Shown: piece after piece, positions 53,934-64,000 of the stretch
Numbering within the stretch: the first letter of the stretch is position 1
How the letters are laid out: the number at the start of each line of letters is the position of its first letter
The notes under the pieces: model-generated
Database searches by the model: none
Told to the model about the DNA's origin: nothing
The model's input: the letters and a program-made list of their open reading frames with translations, nothing else
Made by a program: the position numbers and the translations under genes
NCBI RefSeq assembly: GCF_040183065.1
Contig: NC_091132.1
Location: forward strand, 163,733,102 to 163,797,101
DNA from: Periplaneta americana
Lineage: Eukaryota > Arthropoda > Insecta > Blattodea > Blattidae
DNA length: 64,000 nucleotides
Direction: 5' to 3'

Positions 53934-55128
53934 TCATTCGACTGGATTCTTGGCAGTGTGCACACGTTCATGCCTTTTCAAATGACTCGAACAGACAAAA
54001 CATTTCCCACAAATATCGCATTTAATGGACTTCTCAGCAGAATGCAAGCGCGCATGGGAGGTCAAAGTGTTAGAATGCAAATAACATTTCCCACAAACAT
54101 CACATTTGAATCGTTTCTCGCCAGAATGCGTACGTGCATGCATTTTCTCATAATAAGATCTCACAAAGCCTTTGCCACAAATGTCGCATTTATATGGCTT
54201 TTCACCAGAATGCGACCGTCCGTGAACTGTCAATTCACCACTGCTTATAAAACCTTTCCCACAAACATTGCATATGTATGGCTTTTCTCCAGAATGTATA
54301 CGTGCGTGTAGTGTTAGTGCACCAGAACGCGGGAAACATTTTCCACAGATGTCACACATAAATGGTTTTTTACCAGAATGCTTACGTGAATGCAAAGTGA
54401 GTTGATATGAGGTAGGAAAACATTTCTCACATCCATTGCATTTGTACGGCTTCTCTCCAGAATGTGTCCGTGCATGTACTTTGAATGAAGACTGATGTAA
54501 GAAACGTTTACCACAAACGTCGCACTCAAATGGCTTCTCGCCAGTATGCGCACGTTGATGCATTGTGAGATGACCCGACTGTACAAAACTTTTCCCACAC
54601 ACATTACATTTGAATGGTTTTTCGCCAGAATGCCTACGTGTGTGCACTTTGAGATCACTGGACTGTATAAAACATTTCCCGCAATCGTCACACTTGAATG
54701 GCTTCTCGCCAGAATGCGTTCGTGCATGTACTCTGAGATATTTCGGCTTAGGGAAAATTTTTCCACACACATCACATCTGGGTGGACTGTGACATTTCTG
54801 CCTACGTAAGTGCGTTAAGAGATGAGAAAATCGTAAAAAATGTTTCCCACAGATATTGCATTTAAATTTCCTTTCGTCGCTGTGGGTACGCAAGTGTATT
54901 ATGTGGCTTTGGAGAGACTGCAACAACTTGCCACACACACTACACTTAAAAGAACCTTCGTCGTAAGCGTGAGTGTCGGCCTCTGATTCAATGTTGTCCT
55001 CTATTGTAAAGTACTGGTGGGAAATCTCAGGTTCAGGCATGTTTTGTCTAACACTATTCTCTAACAAGCCATTATCAGGTCTTGTGCACTTTACTTGTGG
55101 CGTTTCATTCCTGTTGGCGTTCGAAGTG
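53934..55128 (-). CDS. C2H2 zinc-finger gene 2, terminal exon (12 fingers)
   Basis: This is the last coding exon of a paralogue of the gene at 3477-44203. It opens after a TTTGTTTACAG acceptor (right of 55128) and codes [15 protein letters not shown], matching the start of the gene 1 exon (SSFNTSENEIPLVDF), in the same phase (two bases from the previous exon). Twelve C2H2 units follow, linked mostly by H(S/T)GEKP(F/Y). All are canonical except the second, whose His spacing is changed ([12 protein letters not shown]). The first finger has the same SVCGKLLQ opening as gene 1. It is probably a nuclear DNA-binding regulator. About 398 codons, fully open, ending at 53934. No effector domain is seen; upstream exons lie at 61717 and beyond the window. 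Confidence 0.94.
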
Positions 55129-55344
55129 CTGTAAACAAAAGATTCTATTAATGAAAGTTTCGACCACTATTACAACATAGATATAGACAATCATCATCAT
55201 CAAAAAAAAGTAAAGAGTCATAAAATAAACTGCTGAACATATAAAACTAGAGAATTTACATTAGCTATCTGATCCAGTGTTGCCAGATTCTCTCATCAGA
55301 AATTTAAAACAGGTGATGATATGGAGTCCGACCATTTAATCCAT

Positions 55345-55435
55345 GAATATTTCACACAAGGGACAATTCACCCAAAATATTTCACACAAGGGACAATTCA
55401 CCCAAAATATTTCACACAAGACAATTCATGCAAGA
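55345..55435. repeat. 30-bp tandem repeat, about three units
   Basis: Units of ATATTTCACACAAGGGACAA followed by TTCACCCAAA lie head to tail, the last shortened. It is next to the solo LTR. Confidence 0.85.
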
Positions 55436-55439
55436 ATAT

Positions 55440-56197
55440 TGTAAACTTTATTAGTAACAACAATGTAATTTATTCGTCACAACAATAATTCCTTTCTACA
55501 ATTCACCTTAAACGCTCTCGTCAACAATTGGATCTTCACTCAACACAGTATTTGTTATAGCACTCCACCGACGACAATGACAATTTACTTGGACTATTAC
55601 GCACAACAATGAACTGTTAATCTTAACTAATATTTACAAAGCACTATTTACAAATCAGAACTACCAGTTCTCAGTTCACAGTTCTTCTACCTCAGTCACT
55701 CGAGTTCACAGTATCTCGAACCACAGACCTTCAGAGACAGTTCACTGTACTCGAACTCGGGTCCCTCCAACTGCGGTCCACTGCACTCGAACTCAGGTCC
55801 CTCCAACTGCGGTCCACTGCACTCGAACTCAGGCCTTCGGATGCTGATACAGTTGCGGACGCACACTCGAGTCGAACTCCGGTACACAAGACTGGCTTCC
55901 TTGCTCTGGCTTTCTCACTGACTGAATAACTGAAAACTGAAAACTGCTGTCATTCCTTCGCGACCGTAATTTATAACCACAGCGACGTAGCCTCGAAAGT
56001 TCGAATTCGCGAGTCTTCCATTTCGACGGATTTCTCGGCCTCTCTAGGCAAGCAGAAGATGCGCGCGCAAACTCTCTCCACTCTCTCGCCGCGTTGGCCC
56101 TTTCCCCTCTACGCCGTGCGCCATCCCAAATTGCTGCGCGCGATCTTCTCTCTTGCGGGACGCTGGTCGTGAGTTCGAATCTCACGTCGCTGTCACA
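55440..56197 (-). mobile_element. Solo LTR, Ty3/Gypsy-type retrotransposon fossil
   Basis: A 758-bp unit starts TG and ends CA on both strands and is flanked by a 4-bp duplication ATAT (55436-55439, 56198-56201). On the minus strand it has the layout of a long terminal repeat: a GC-rich 5' part, a TATA-like TTTATAAATT, CAGT-rich start-site-like sequence, short GAGTTCGAGTGCAGTGGACC repeats, and two AATAAA signals shortly before the 3' end. No internal region, primer site plus gag/pol, or second LTR is present, so it is what remains after LTR-LTR recombination. The well-kept ends suggest moderate to young age. ORFs inside are chance frames. Confidence 0.75.
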
Positions 56198-56201
56198 ATA
56201 T

Positions 56202-56907
56202 TAATTAGTTAGTTAGTGGGGTTTAAAAAGGGCACGTCAGCTACTATGGCTATTTGCGCTCTTATCTAAAATCTTTCACTAAACATAAACACAATACAAT
56301 AACCAGAATGCTTAAAAGAACTAAAAAGTGTTGTCACGGTTAAAACGAGGCAAACAAATGCAGTTTCAACAAGGTGAAGCATAAAAACCATATAAAAGTG
56401 AGAAGTTCTCAGACCCTGAGTAGTAGTATTTAAAAAGAAACAACAAAACAATAAAACAAAGGCCGCCAAAAATAAATTGTCTGCCGCATTTATAAAATGC
56501 ACGGATGTAAAAGGTCCGAATGTCAAGTTTGTTAAAATCATATACTAAAAAATGTAACCTCTGTATGTAAAGAGTCCGGAGGATAATTAAAATGGGTCAT
56601 TAAAAAAAAACTACATCACCCTGTCAAGTCCTGTATTCGTTAAAAATCTCAGAACTGCATTTGTACAATTAAAATCATTTCCAAGAGCGTCACCTAGAGT
56701 CGGCCGAATTCCATACTGCCGACGGACACGGTCGTATTTTCTAAACTGTAATAAAAAATGTTCCATGGTCAGTGGTACATGGCATAGATCACACTCCGGC
56801 TGAGGGTAGCCAAGAATATTAATCCAAAGGTAATTCGCCCAACATATTCCGTTCTTACCCTGGGAATATTCACCCCACAATATTTCCATATTCATATCCA
56901 TATCCAT
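56202..56907 (-). mobile_element. LINE 3' end (RNase H/zinc-knuckle type) with 3' UTR
   Basis: A 98-codon frame has PQPECDLCHVPLTMEHFLLQ (C-x2-C-x7-H-x4, final Cys lost) followed by ALGNDFNCTNAVLRFLTNTG and LDRVM. This is the C-terminus of I/R1-type LINE polyproteins after RNase H. About 400 bp of 3' UTR follows, ending in a short CTAA/ACTA tail against the solo LTR. Confidence 0.75.
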
Positions 56908-56922
56908 GGTAATATGGTAATA

Positions 56923-57563
56923 GAGTAGAACCTCGAATATCCGTCATCCTATTAACCAATTGGTGGATTATCCGATCTTTTTTTTTTTTTGCAGCAAAAA
57001 TAAGAAATAATGTAGGTACATTATATTAGTATGAATTTTTTTTAGAGTGTTTTCCTTTTACTAACCTTCACCCATATACAGTATGGTCTACTGTTCGAGT
57101 GGCTGTACTGTATAACGTCTATACAAAATGCCTTCCACAGGTGTCAAAAGAAAACGAGTTGTTCTAAGGGGAAAAGTGCAAGTAAATCACTGGTTCAGAA
57201 AAAGGGACACTGTGGTTCATCTCGTATCAGAATATCAGATTGTAATTAAACCTCTCCGCGATTTAAAGGAAAACAAAAGTATAAAGTGTATAAAGTATTT
57301 AAATCTACAACATAAGACCTGTACTATTCCTATCTTTCCGATTGACAGCCGTCAAAGTCTTTCTTTGACCATTAAAAACTCTCTGTTCATAACTACACCT
57401 AAATTAGCGAATTTCTGATCCACTAGCAAGTGGAGCAAATTACGAAACTGTATTATGCACTTAATTTAATTTATGAAAACCTTTTATTGTATGGATTATC
57501 CGATTTTTTCGATTAACGTTCATTTTACCCCCTTCATTACCACGGATAACAAAGGTTCTACTG
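56923..57563 (+). mobile_element. pogo/Tigger-like transposon remnant
   Basis: The left end is GAGTAGAACCTCGAATATCC and the right end reads inward CAGTAGAACCTTTGTTATCC, with TA on both sides. It contains the start of a pogo-type transposase (57128 onward). Confidence 0.72.
57128..57418 (+). pseudogene. pogo/Tigger transposase N-terminal fragment
   Basis: MPSTGVKRKRVVLRGKVQVN and TVVHLVSEYQI resemble the CENP-B-type helix-turn-helix start of Tigger transposases (KRKR..LSL..K..I......G....LA.EYGV). Similarity ends within about 60 residues; the rest of the frame is not transposase. Confidence 0.6.
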
Positions 57564-58374
57564 TATATCTATTTCGTTTACAGTTTTAAATTTGCAGTTG
57601 CACATAAATCTGGTCTCATGGGCGGCCAGGGAGAAATTATACAAAGTGAAAGGAATGGAATGATTTTGGTCGACATAGGTTATCTACACCTCGTGGACTC
57701 AAAAAATTGTAACAGGACTAAATTGCACCAAATGGGCTATTACTACAGCGCTGGATGCTAATATTGTACAGGTTTTGAAGGCTGATGATCACGACCAACC
57801 ACCATCGCTAGATGAAGTGGAAGCCCTAAGACATATTAGGCTAGAGAGCTGCAGAGAATGAGCCCGTTGCGGGTCCAGCGCAAAGTAACCAACGTGAGCT
57901 GGAGTGTATACAATCACAAGTGTTCCCATTGCGTGAGTCACTGAAAAGGAACACGAATAAAAGACGTCAGAGGAAATTTCCCTCAAACCCAAATTCACTA
58001 TCAGATCTTCATGCTTTACTGCAAGAATTCCGAATAACAACAAGTGGTGAAAAATTTTTGATGTTCGATAGTTTTGATGACAATTACAGTGATGATGAAG
58101 ATTTTGATCGAATAATAATATTTTCTTCGAATCCCACCTACGAAAGCTGTCCCATCGAATCAGAAAACCACAAAAAAGCACGTGCCAGAACCTGAATGTT
58201 AGGCTGCAGAACACTGAATCCTGGTATGATGATGACAAAGATGATTGTAATATTATTGGATATCTGCATGCTAGTGGTCATAATATGGCAATGTAAATTA
58301 TTGTGTTTGACAGAACTACAAAATTAAAATGTAATACATAAATCTCATAAACAATAAAATTATACATTTGAGAA
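57564..58374. other. Intron of zinc-finger gene 2, unrecognised ORF
   Basis: A 91-codon plus-strand frame (57920-58195) is acidic in the middle (FDSFDDNYSDDEDFDRI) with no domain I can name. It might be a decayed transposon protein. No splice-supported exon. Confidence 0.3.
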
Positions 58375-58480
58375 AATTTTCCTTGGTTGAACTTTCTTCT
58401 GAATTAATATTATTTGGTAAATTATCCAATGGACGACTGTTCCAAGGACGAAAATGCTGCTGGATGAATTGTCATGAAAC
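58375..58480. repeat. Dispersed repeat shared with 36525-36620
   Basis: Reverse complement of the repeat at 36525-36620, including GGACGAAAATGCTGCTGGAT and GTCCATTGG-complement blocks. Confidence 0.6.
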
Positions 58481-59214
58481 CGACGATACTGCATACCTTC
58501 ACTTGACTACGTTTTTTAATTAATTTAATTTATAATACAACTGATTTAATTCGTTTTATGTATTTCAACTAATTATATAGGGTCTGAAGTTAAAATATTT
58601 GTTACATTTTTTGCAGATTGTGAAATTTACTTTGAATTATTGACAAAGTTTGAAAAATAGTGTCATATTACAACCTGATCTATGCAGAAAAAAATTTTGA
58701 TATCAATAATAAAGAAACTTCCAAAGAGAGTAAAGAATAAAGAGATTGTATAATACACAGAACGGCAAAAAAAAAAAAAGAAAAAAAAAACAAAACATGG
58801 AACAGCTTGAATATTTCCGGGTATACATTTATAGTTAGGATCTTTCTGAATCCTTGTGTATTTTTAAAGTGTGTTCGTACAAAAATTAACATTCTAAATT
58901 ATTTCTTGACAACTTTTTCCTGCTCCAATTGTAAAGTAATGTCATATATCTCTCTGTAAGTTGTTAAGTTAATGTGGATATGAATTAAATATTTCATGTT
59001 CTCACCGATGCTGCATGCCTGGCCTGTATTTGACAGTGGATGAATTTTTCCATCCTTTAATATTCCTGAAGTAAATGCACACGGATGTGCAGGTGGCTGT
59101 TACTATCTCTGGTACATTTATGACTGTTTAAAGTGTTTTGCAGACAGTGTGTCTGAGCTACTAATATCTAGAAATGTCACGCACAGATGCAATAAAACAT
59201 ATGTAATTGCACTT
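58481..59214. other. Intron of zinc-finger gene 2, nothing recognised
   Basis: AT-rich with an A-rich patch near 58770-58790. No exon or element ends. Confidence 0.35.
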
Positions 59215-59912
59215 TGTAGCAGATTTTAGAAACCGTGCTTCTGCATAAGTTAAAAAAAAAAAATTGATCGTGGCGTGAGAATATTTAGGCCGCCCCCTGC
59301 TTCAGAATATAACGAATGGAATTGAAAGATTTTCGTTAAAATTATTTTTGTAAATTAACTGGATAGCCAAGCATAAGAATCCAATTTTTAAAGCAACACA
59401 ACAGTGGCATCAGAAATAATAATAATTTTCTTCCTTCAACTGCCACTCAGTCTCCAGATTGAGTTTAGCACTTGCCAGTGAGTGATAGTTGTATGTTGAT
59501 GTGTGATTTATTTGAAAATTGTCACAAACTCTGATTTATACGTATTTAACAAACATGAACGCTGTAGCAGATTTTAGAAATTGTGCTTCTACATAAATTA
59601 AAAAAAAAAAAAAAAATTGATCGTGGCATGAGAGTATTTAGGCCGCCCCCTGTTTTAGAATATAACGAATGGAATTGAAAGATTTTCGTTAAAATTATTC
59701 TTGTAAATTAACTCGATAGCCAAGCACTAGAATCAAATTTTTAAAGCAAGACAACTGTGGAACCAGAAAGAGTAATCTATTTCCTTCAACTGCCAAATAG
59801 TCTCCAGATTGAGTTTAGCACTTGCCAGTGAGTGATAGTTGTATGTTGATGTGTGATTTACTTGAAAATTGTCACAAACTCTGATTTATACGTATTTAAC
59901 AAACATGAACGC
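59215..59912. repeat. Tandem duplication, ~348-bp unit, two copies
   Basis: Two units from TGTAGCAGATTTTAGAAA to AACAAACATGAACG lie head to tail, about 95% alike by eye, each with a poly-A run and a GGCCGCCCCCTG block. The unit has no coding content. Confidence 0.92.
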
Positions 59913-60188
59913 GATATATTTGCTTGAAAAATATTGTTTTTAGATATTTTGGTTTTTTGTGATTTGTGAAAAATTCTGATGTGATTGGGCTATTTGAAGG
60001 TCAGTTTCGAATTCAGCACAAAAAAAACCGGCGGGGAAAAAGTATTAAAATGCAGCATGGTGTTATCGGCCATTAATTCTCATTTTTGATTATTTCATTT
60101 ACTTCAACATTATTACATATTTTCCATTATTAACTTTTTGTTCTTTTATGTCAGTTAATCTCATTGTAAATCTTGTATTCTTTACGCA

Positions 60189-61162
60189 CAGTAAAACCTC
60201 GATAAGACGCACTCCGCCCGCTTATTACGCTATCCCGTGTAGTACACTTTTTTTGTCCAGTCCCTGCACATTTCATACATAACGCCATTATAAAATACCC
60301 CGTGTGTTGCGGTCAAGTCCTGCATAATATGCTGTTTTTGTGGAATATTTTCGATGTAATTTTCAGCAATGTACTGTAACAGCAATGAAACATTTTGGCC
60401 ACTGAACTTGCTGATACCATTAACCTGAAAAGTACTGATATTCGACCCTTTAACTGCGCATTTAAACCTTCATACTATACAATATCCCACCCTCTTGTTA
60501 CGCTCTCTTATTCGACCCTTTATCTGCGCAGCTTATATACAGCTACAATACCCCACCCTCTTCCTAACTCTCTCTCTCAAGCAACGTTCCTCGCTCGGCC
60601 ATAATAAAATTCTGGAAATTTTTGCTGGTCAGTTTGTTGTCCTTAGTGTATTGAAGTGTCTGTGAGCGTGATTACAATGAGTGTTAAACGAAAAGCGCTT
60701 CTATGTCGGAAAAATTGGAAATCTAACGGAAGTACGATGAAAACAGTACTCTTAATAAGAAACCACTGTCTGATTCATTAGGAATCCCATCATCGACATT
60801 AAGAACGATAATAAAAAATCGCGATTCTATCACTGCAGCTGCAACGTCAGGAGGATGTAAGCGCAAGAGAGGGAAGTGTGGTAAACATGAGGACTTGGAG
60901 AACACATACACGGCAAACAACTATAAATGACTCTTTTGGAAAGAACTAATACACTACATAATACAGTATCGTAAATGTCTTTAACATACAGTACAGTAAT
61001 TATATAACGGTGTAATACTGTATTACCTTTCATGAATCATGTATTTCAATACAGGAAAATGCTAATAGATACTGTATATAAGTCAAAATTAGTATACCTG
61101 CCTAATACATGATCCCAGTTAATACGCGGTCACTTGAACAGCATCTTATCGGGGTTCTACTG
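60189..61162 (+). mobile_element. pogo/Tigger-like transposon remnant
   Basis: The left end is CAGTAAAACCTCGATAAGAC and the right end reads inward CAGTAGAACCCCGATAAGAT, with TA on the right. It contains a broken pogo-type helix-turn-helix near 60677-60915. Length 974 bp. Confidence 0.78.
60677..60915 (+). pseudogene. pogo transposase HTH remnant
   Basis: The frames read MSVKRKAL, then (shifted) NSTLNKKPLSDSLGIPSSTL, RTIIKNRDSIT and GCKRKRGKCGKHEDLE. This is the order of the N-terminal Psq/CENP-B helix-turn-helix of pogo-type transposases (K..IL...E......VA..FGI..STL..I.K...I ... KR.R). At least one frameshift is present. Confidence 0.7.
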
Positions 61163-61716
61163 TATTTAATTATATATTATATTTAATATCCGGCATTGCT
61201 TATTGGTATGCTTTCATCGCGCAACTTCATCAAATCCACATCGCCTTTATCACCTGACCTAGTAGCCATACGCGATATGTGGTGTGGGGGTGTCCCAAAT
61301 GGTAGACATTGATGTCGGAAATAGTCTTACATAAAGGGTAACATGATTACTCGCATTTAAACTCATATTACATGATTTAAATTCTAATTTTTTGCTTGTT
61401 TTAAGGATAAAGAATTAAGGATAAAGGAGGGGTAGATTCTTCAAGAACAGACAAAGTCATTTTGTAAATATTCTACATTCACCAACTGCAGAAAACCTTA
61501 CCAAGGCTTATTGGTTTCACGTTCTATATATGCGTTTGTTCCGCATGTTTGGCGTTTATCACCAACACTATCACAGCCATGTGTGGGCCGTCTTGACAAT
61601 TGCAGATGAGAACACATGTCCCTGCTTTGTGACTTGTGGGAACATATGTCTTACATCACCACTTAATTTAGCAAGAAAAACAAAGCACGAATTAAACACG
61701 TGCGCCTTACACTCAC
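61163..61716. other. Intron of zinc-finger gene 2, nothing recognised
   Basis: No element ends or extra exon between the pogo remnant and the exon at 61717. Confidence 0.35.
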
Positions 61717-61799
61717 CTCTCAGATAAAATTTCACATTCATCTGTCACTACTTCCAGTTTATTCTCCTGCTTTACTCTTACCATGCCAAATATCTCTTC
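61717..61799 (-). CDS. C2H2 zinc-finger gene 2, penultimate exon
   Basis: This 83-nt exon lies between a TTAATTTTCAG acceptor and a GTGAGTGTAAG donor. It encodes EEIFGMVRVKQENKLEVVTD and ECEILSE, with two bases (AG) left for the finger exon. It is the counterpart of 10822-10901 in gene 1: same FGMV motif, same SER/TER end, same phase and near-identical donor. Confidence 0.88.
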
Positions 61800-62299
61800 C
61801 TGAAAATTAAGAAGAACACATATAACAGAGAAGACTAATGGCAACAGATTCTAGAGCTCTGAACTATACAAAGTAGAGTTCACAGTTTTCAATGTCAACT
61901 AGCGCAACTTACATAATGTCAAAAACTAAATATGTGGTTGATTGTGCAAAGAATATTAATTACAGTGTTATTCTCTTTTACTCTTTTAAAAACGTACATT
62001 AAGTTCACGTATTATCATCCTTTTTCTCAGCAGACTGCATCTGATATTGGCATTTTAAGTGAATGAATAACTAAAAGACATTTCTGCAGATATTTCCTAC
62101 ACCAATCTAGACGAAACTGTGAAAAAAACTTATATACCGGAAAAAAAAATAAGGTTATTCATTTTTTAAATATTTTTCCGGTATTTAAGTTTTTGACACA
62201 TTCGGAAATTGAGATGGTGTCTCTTGGTATTGAGACCTATCCCTTATATTTCATCTGAATCTTCTATGCCATATAAATAAATTTAAAAAGCAGTTATAT
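61800..62299. other. Intron of zinc-finger gene 2, exon-flanking homology to gene 1
   Basis: The first ~350 bp right of the exon resemble the sequence right of 10901 (for example, TTTTTCAGAGCAGA/TTTTCTCAGCAGA and ACTGCATCTGATATTGG against GTGCATCTGATGTTGG), as expected from gene duplication. No further exon seen. Confidence 0.5.
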
Positions 62300-62890
62300 T
62301 GTCAGACTCCAAAGCAGCTATTCTATCAATCGTCTCTAAACACACACCTTCATCTCAAACAGCAGAATAACTAAAATGCTCTCTCAATTAATATCACTCA
62401 ATAAAAGAATATTGTATTCCAATTGATACCATCCCATTGTGAAATCCTGGGAAACGAGAATGCAGATGATTTAGCAAAGAAGGGCAGCACTGCTACTTAC
62501 AGACCTGTTACTAAATCTACGTATTACCCTGTGAAAAGATTTCTTAAATCTACATACTTAGACTTCAACAAATAAAATTTGATAACACAATCCCAAGGGA
62601 AAAAATGGAACTCTCTGCATCATAATCCACAGTTAATTCCCGATTTACCACGCAAATCGTCTGTAGCTGCATTTAGATTGGCAACAGGCCATGACTGTTT
62701 GGCCAAACACCTGCATAGAATTGGAATATATCAGTCCCCTAACTGCCCATTGTGCAACTCAAACCAAGAAATGGATTCGGAACACCTCAAAATCTGTGCT
62801 TCAGTGGCTGACCATGATAATATCTTTGAATAATATTGGAGTGCAAGAGGTCAAATGACTTTATTGTCAAACGCCTGGCATTAGAAAACA
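62300..62890 (+). mobile_element. LINE 3' end with RNase H and zinc-knuckle region
   Basis: The frames read SDSKAAILSIVSKH, then (shifted) PSHCGILGNENADDLAKKGS, the RNase H catalytic DSK and GNE.AD..AK blocks. These are followed by FRLATGHDCLAKHLHRIGIY, CPLCNSNQEMDSEHLKIC and the end SNAWH. It is an I/Outcast-type element with several stops and frame changes. The copy at 17604-17759 is the same family. Confidence 0.85.
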
Positions 62891-63282
62891 GCAATAACAT
62901 ATTTCATCTGACAGTGTAAGTGTTGAAATTCAATTGTCTCAAATTTAAATACTGATTTGAAATTACTCTTCTTATGGGGAAAATTTCTCAAAGAGGAAAC
63001 AATTCACTAAAAGCATTCGGTAAATAGTAATATATCTTTCTCATCGCAGAAGACAGTGTGGTTATTAAAGTTACATAGTGATGTCAAAAATCAGAACATT
63101 CTAACACTTGAACAGCAAAAATCTCACAAATCAAAATTTTAAAATGTATCCTTACTATCTCAATATTCTCTACATGTAAAAAGTACGTACTAAAATGCAA
63201 CTTATTTCAAAATAAAAGAATAAATTTGCAAGTCAAATCTAGAACAGACTAGAAAAAAATTAAACAATTATCTGAACACTGA
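62891..63282. other. Intron of zinc-finger gene 2, nothing recognised
   Basis: AT-rich, with no exon or element boundary until the Harbinger-like end at 63283. Confidence 0.35.
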
Positions 63283-63538
63283 TGGTGGATTGCAAGAACG
63301 CATTTATTCCTTTGTTAGCTGCTAACGGACCAATAAGTTCGAAAGACGCATTGCAAGAAACACCTTTAGTGTTACTTGTCCATTACACGATTCACTAACT
63401 TCTTATTTCCCTCCTATAATAAAATTTATTCGTCCGTGAGATAGCCATCTTACGTACATTTTGTGTATTGGCGAGTGGTTTATATATTTTGATTCATCAT
63501 AATGTTATCTATATGAGATTCAGGCATTCGATATTTTG

Positions 63539-63605
<67 letters not shown>

Positions 63606-64000
63606 TTTATTTTAGCTGGCAGAGTTAAGGCCGTAAGGCCTTCTCTTCCACTCAACCAGCAAAAAGTGTATATACATATGCATGAACTTACAAAGAATTC
63701 AATAATTTGATTTAGATGAGAGTTACATGTATACAAGAGTTATTTACCAATTAAACAACAAAATACTATGAACTATTAATTAAACACTGAAATAAGCTGT
63801 GTACCAGAATTAAACTATATTATATACACGATATTAAAATAATATTGCATATCAATGTCTAGAAGTGATACCTCCGTATCTGTACATTTATAGGTAAATA
63901 AAAAAAAAACTGTTATAGAAATTAGTTTTTCAAAATAGACAAACTTACTCGTATATATGTTTCTGCTTTGTAAGATCTATTCAAGAACAAAATATTAGAA
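63283..64000 (-). mobile_element. PIF/Harbinger-like element, second copy, cut by window edge
   Basis: It begins TGGTGGATTGCAAGAACGCA and follows the reverse complement of 34346-35397 through CCTCCTATAAT, TACATTTTGTGTATTGGCGA and GTAAATAAA to the window end. A retroelement tail (63541-63815) is inserted in it. The far end is outside the window. Confidence 0.75.
63541..63815 (-). mobile_element. LINE/SINE 3' end inserted in the Harbinger-like element
   Basis: On the minus strand it ends TGGTTGAGTGGAAGAGAAGG, CCTTAACTCTGCCAGCTAAA, then a (ATT)n tail of about 60 bp (63541-63602 on the plus strand). The host element resumes after 63815 (TATATTATATACACGATATT against 35100-35140). TA-rich flanks (TATATAATA / TATATTATA) look like a target duplication. 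Confidence 0.75.

Noticed and set aside
54314-54775. 153-codon minus-strand ORF overlapping the gene 2 fingers
   Set aside because: It is an alternative frame of the finger array; repeats of the same pattern arise from the finger periodicity.
55345-55435. CRISPR-like short repeats
   Set aside because: Units are contiguous with no unique spacers; the context is insect nuclear DNA.
55829-56185. 118-codon minus-strand ORF as a host protein
   Set aside because: It lies wholly inside the solo LTR, uses Arg-rich GC sequence and has no splice support or domain.
56165-56197. tRNA primer-binding site of an LTR retrotransposon
   Set aside because: The GAGTTCGAATCTC string looks T-arm-like but falls at the outer end of the LTR rather than inside an element, and no internal region is attached.
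63509-63736. ORF with poly-Tyr
   Set aside because: It is produced by an ATT tract and a retroelement 3' end.

Overview
The window looks like insect nuclear DNA, most likely from a cockroach (Blattodea). I base this on AT-rich sequence, short phase-consistent coding exons separated by multi-kilobase introns, C2H2 zinc-finger genes, and a very dense, mixed transposon load. The load includes an RTE-like LINE with an (AAGT)n tail that I associate from memory with cockroach genomes. Nothing bacterial or plasmid-like is present.

I find three host-type genes, all on the minus strand. (1) A C2H2 zinc-finger gene spans about 3477..44203. Four coding exons (44111-44203, 35454-35564, 10822-10901, 3477-4443) join in frame into about 416 codons, with the finger array in the last exon. 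(2) A tandem paralogue has its finger exon at 53934-55128 and the equivalent short upstream exon at 61717-61799; its first coding exons lie beyond the right edge. (3) A six-exon Myb/SANT-like gene (17804-23107, about 295 codons, C-terminal coiled coil) lies inside the 24.5 kb second intron of gene 1, on the same strand. Five of its six exons are too short to stand out as long ORFs; they were found from splice signals and phase.

The rest is mostly mobile-element sequence sitting in introns or between genes. LINEs: four RTE-like copies (one with a 621-codon open frame), Jockey/CR1-like pieces, an R2-like fragment with a restriction-enzyme-like endonuclease tail, and RNase H-bearing 3' ends. SINEs: tRNA-headed copies with clear target-site duplications. 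DNA transposons: P-like elements with a THAP remnant, PIF/Harbinger-like elements with TTA/TAA duplications, a Merlin-like element with a second one nested in it, hAT pieces, pogo/Tigger-like elements, a mariner scrap, and two non-autonomous Helitrons with textbook ends. There is one solo LTR of Ty3/Gypsy type, a diverged ~135-bp satellite array, and many microsatellites.

Layout: 1-3.4 kb repeats; 3.5-44.2 kb zinc-finger gene 1, with the nested SANT gene at 17.8-23.1 kb; 44.4-53.9 kb intergenic repeats (Merlin, LINE, satellite, SINEs, hAT and R2-like remnants); 53.9 kb to the right edge zinc-finger gene 2 with a repeat-filled intron. I found no operon, CRISPR array, functional tRNA or rRNA. 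Both finger proteins and the SANT protein are probably nuclear DNA-binding proteins. Beyond sharing a locus, the sequence does not show that they act together.
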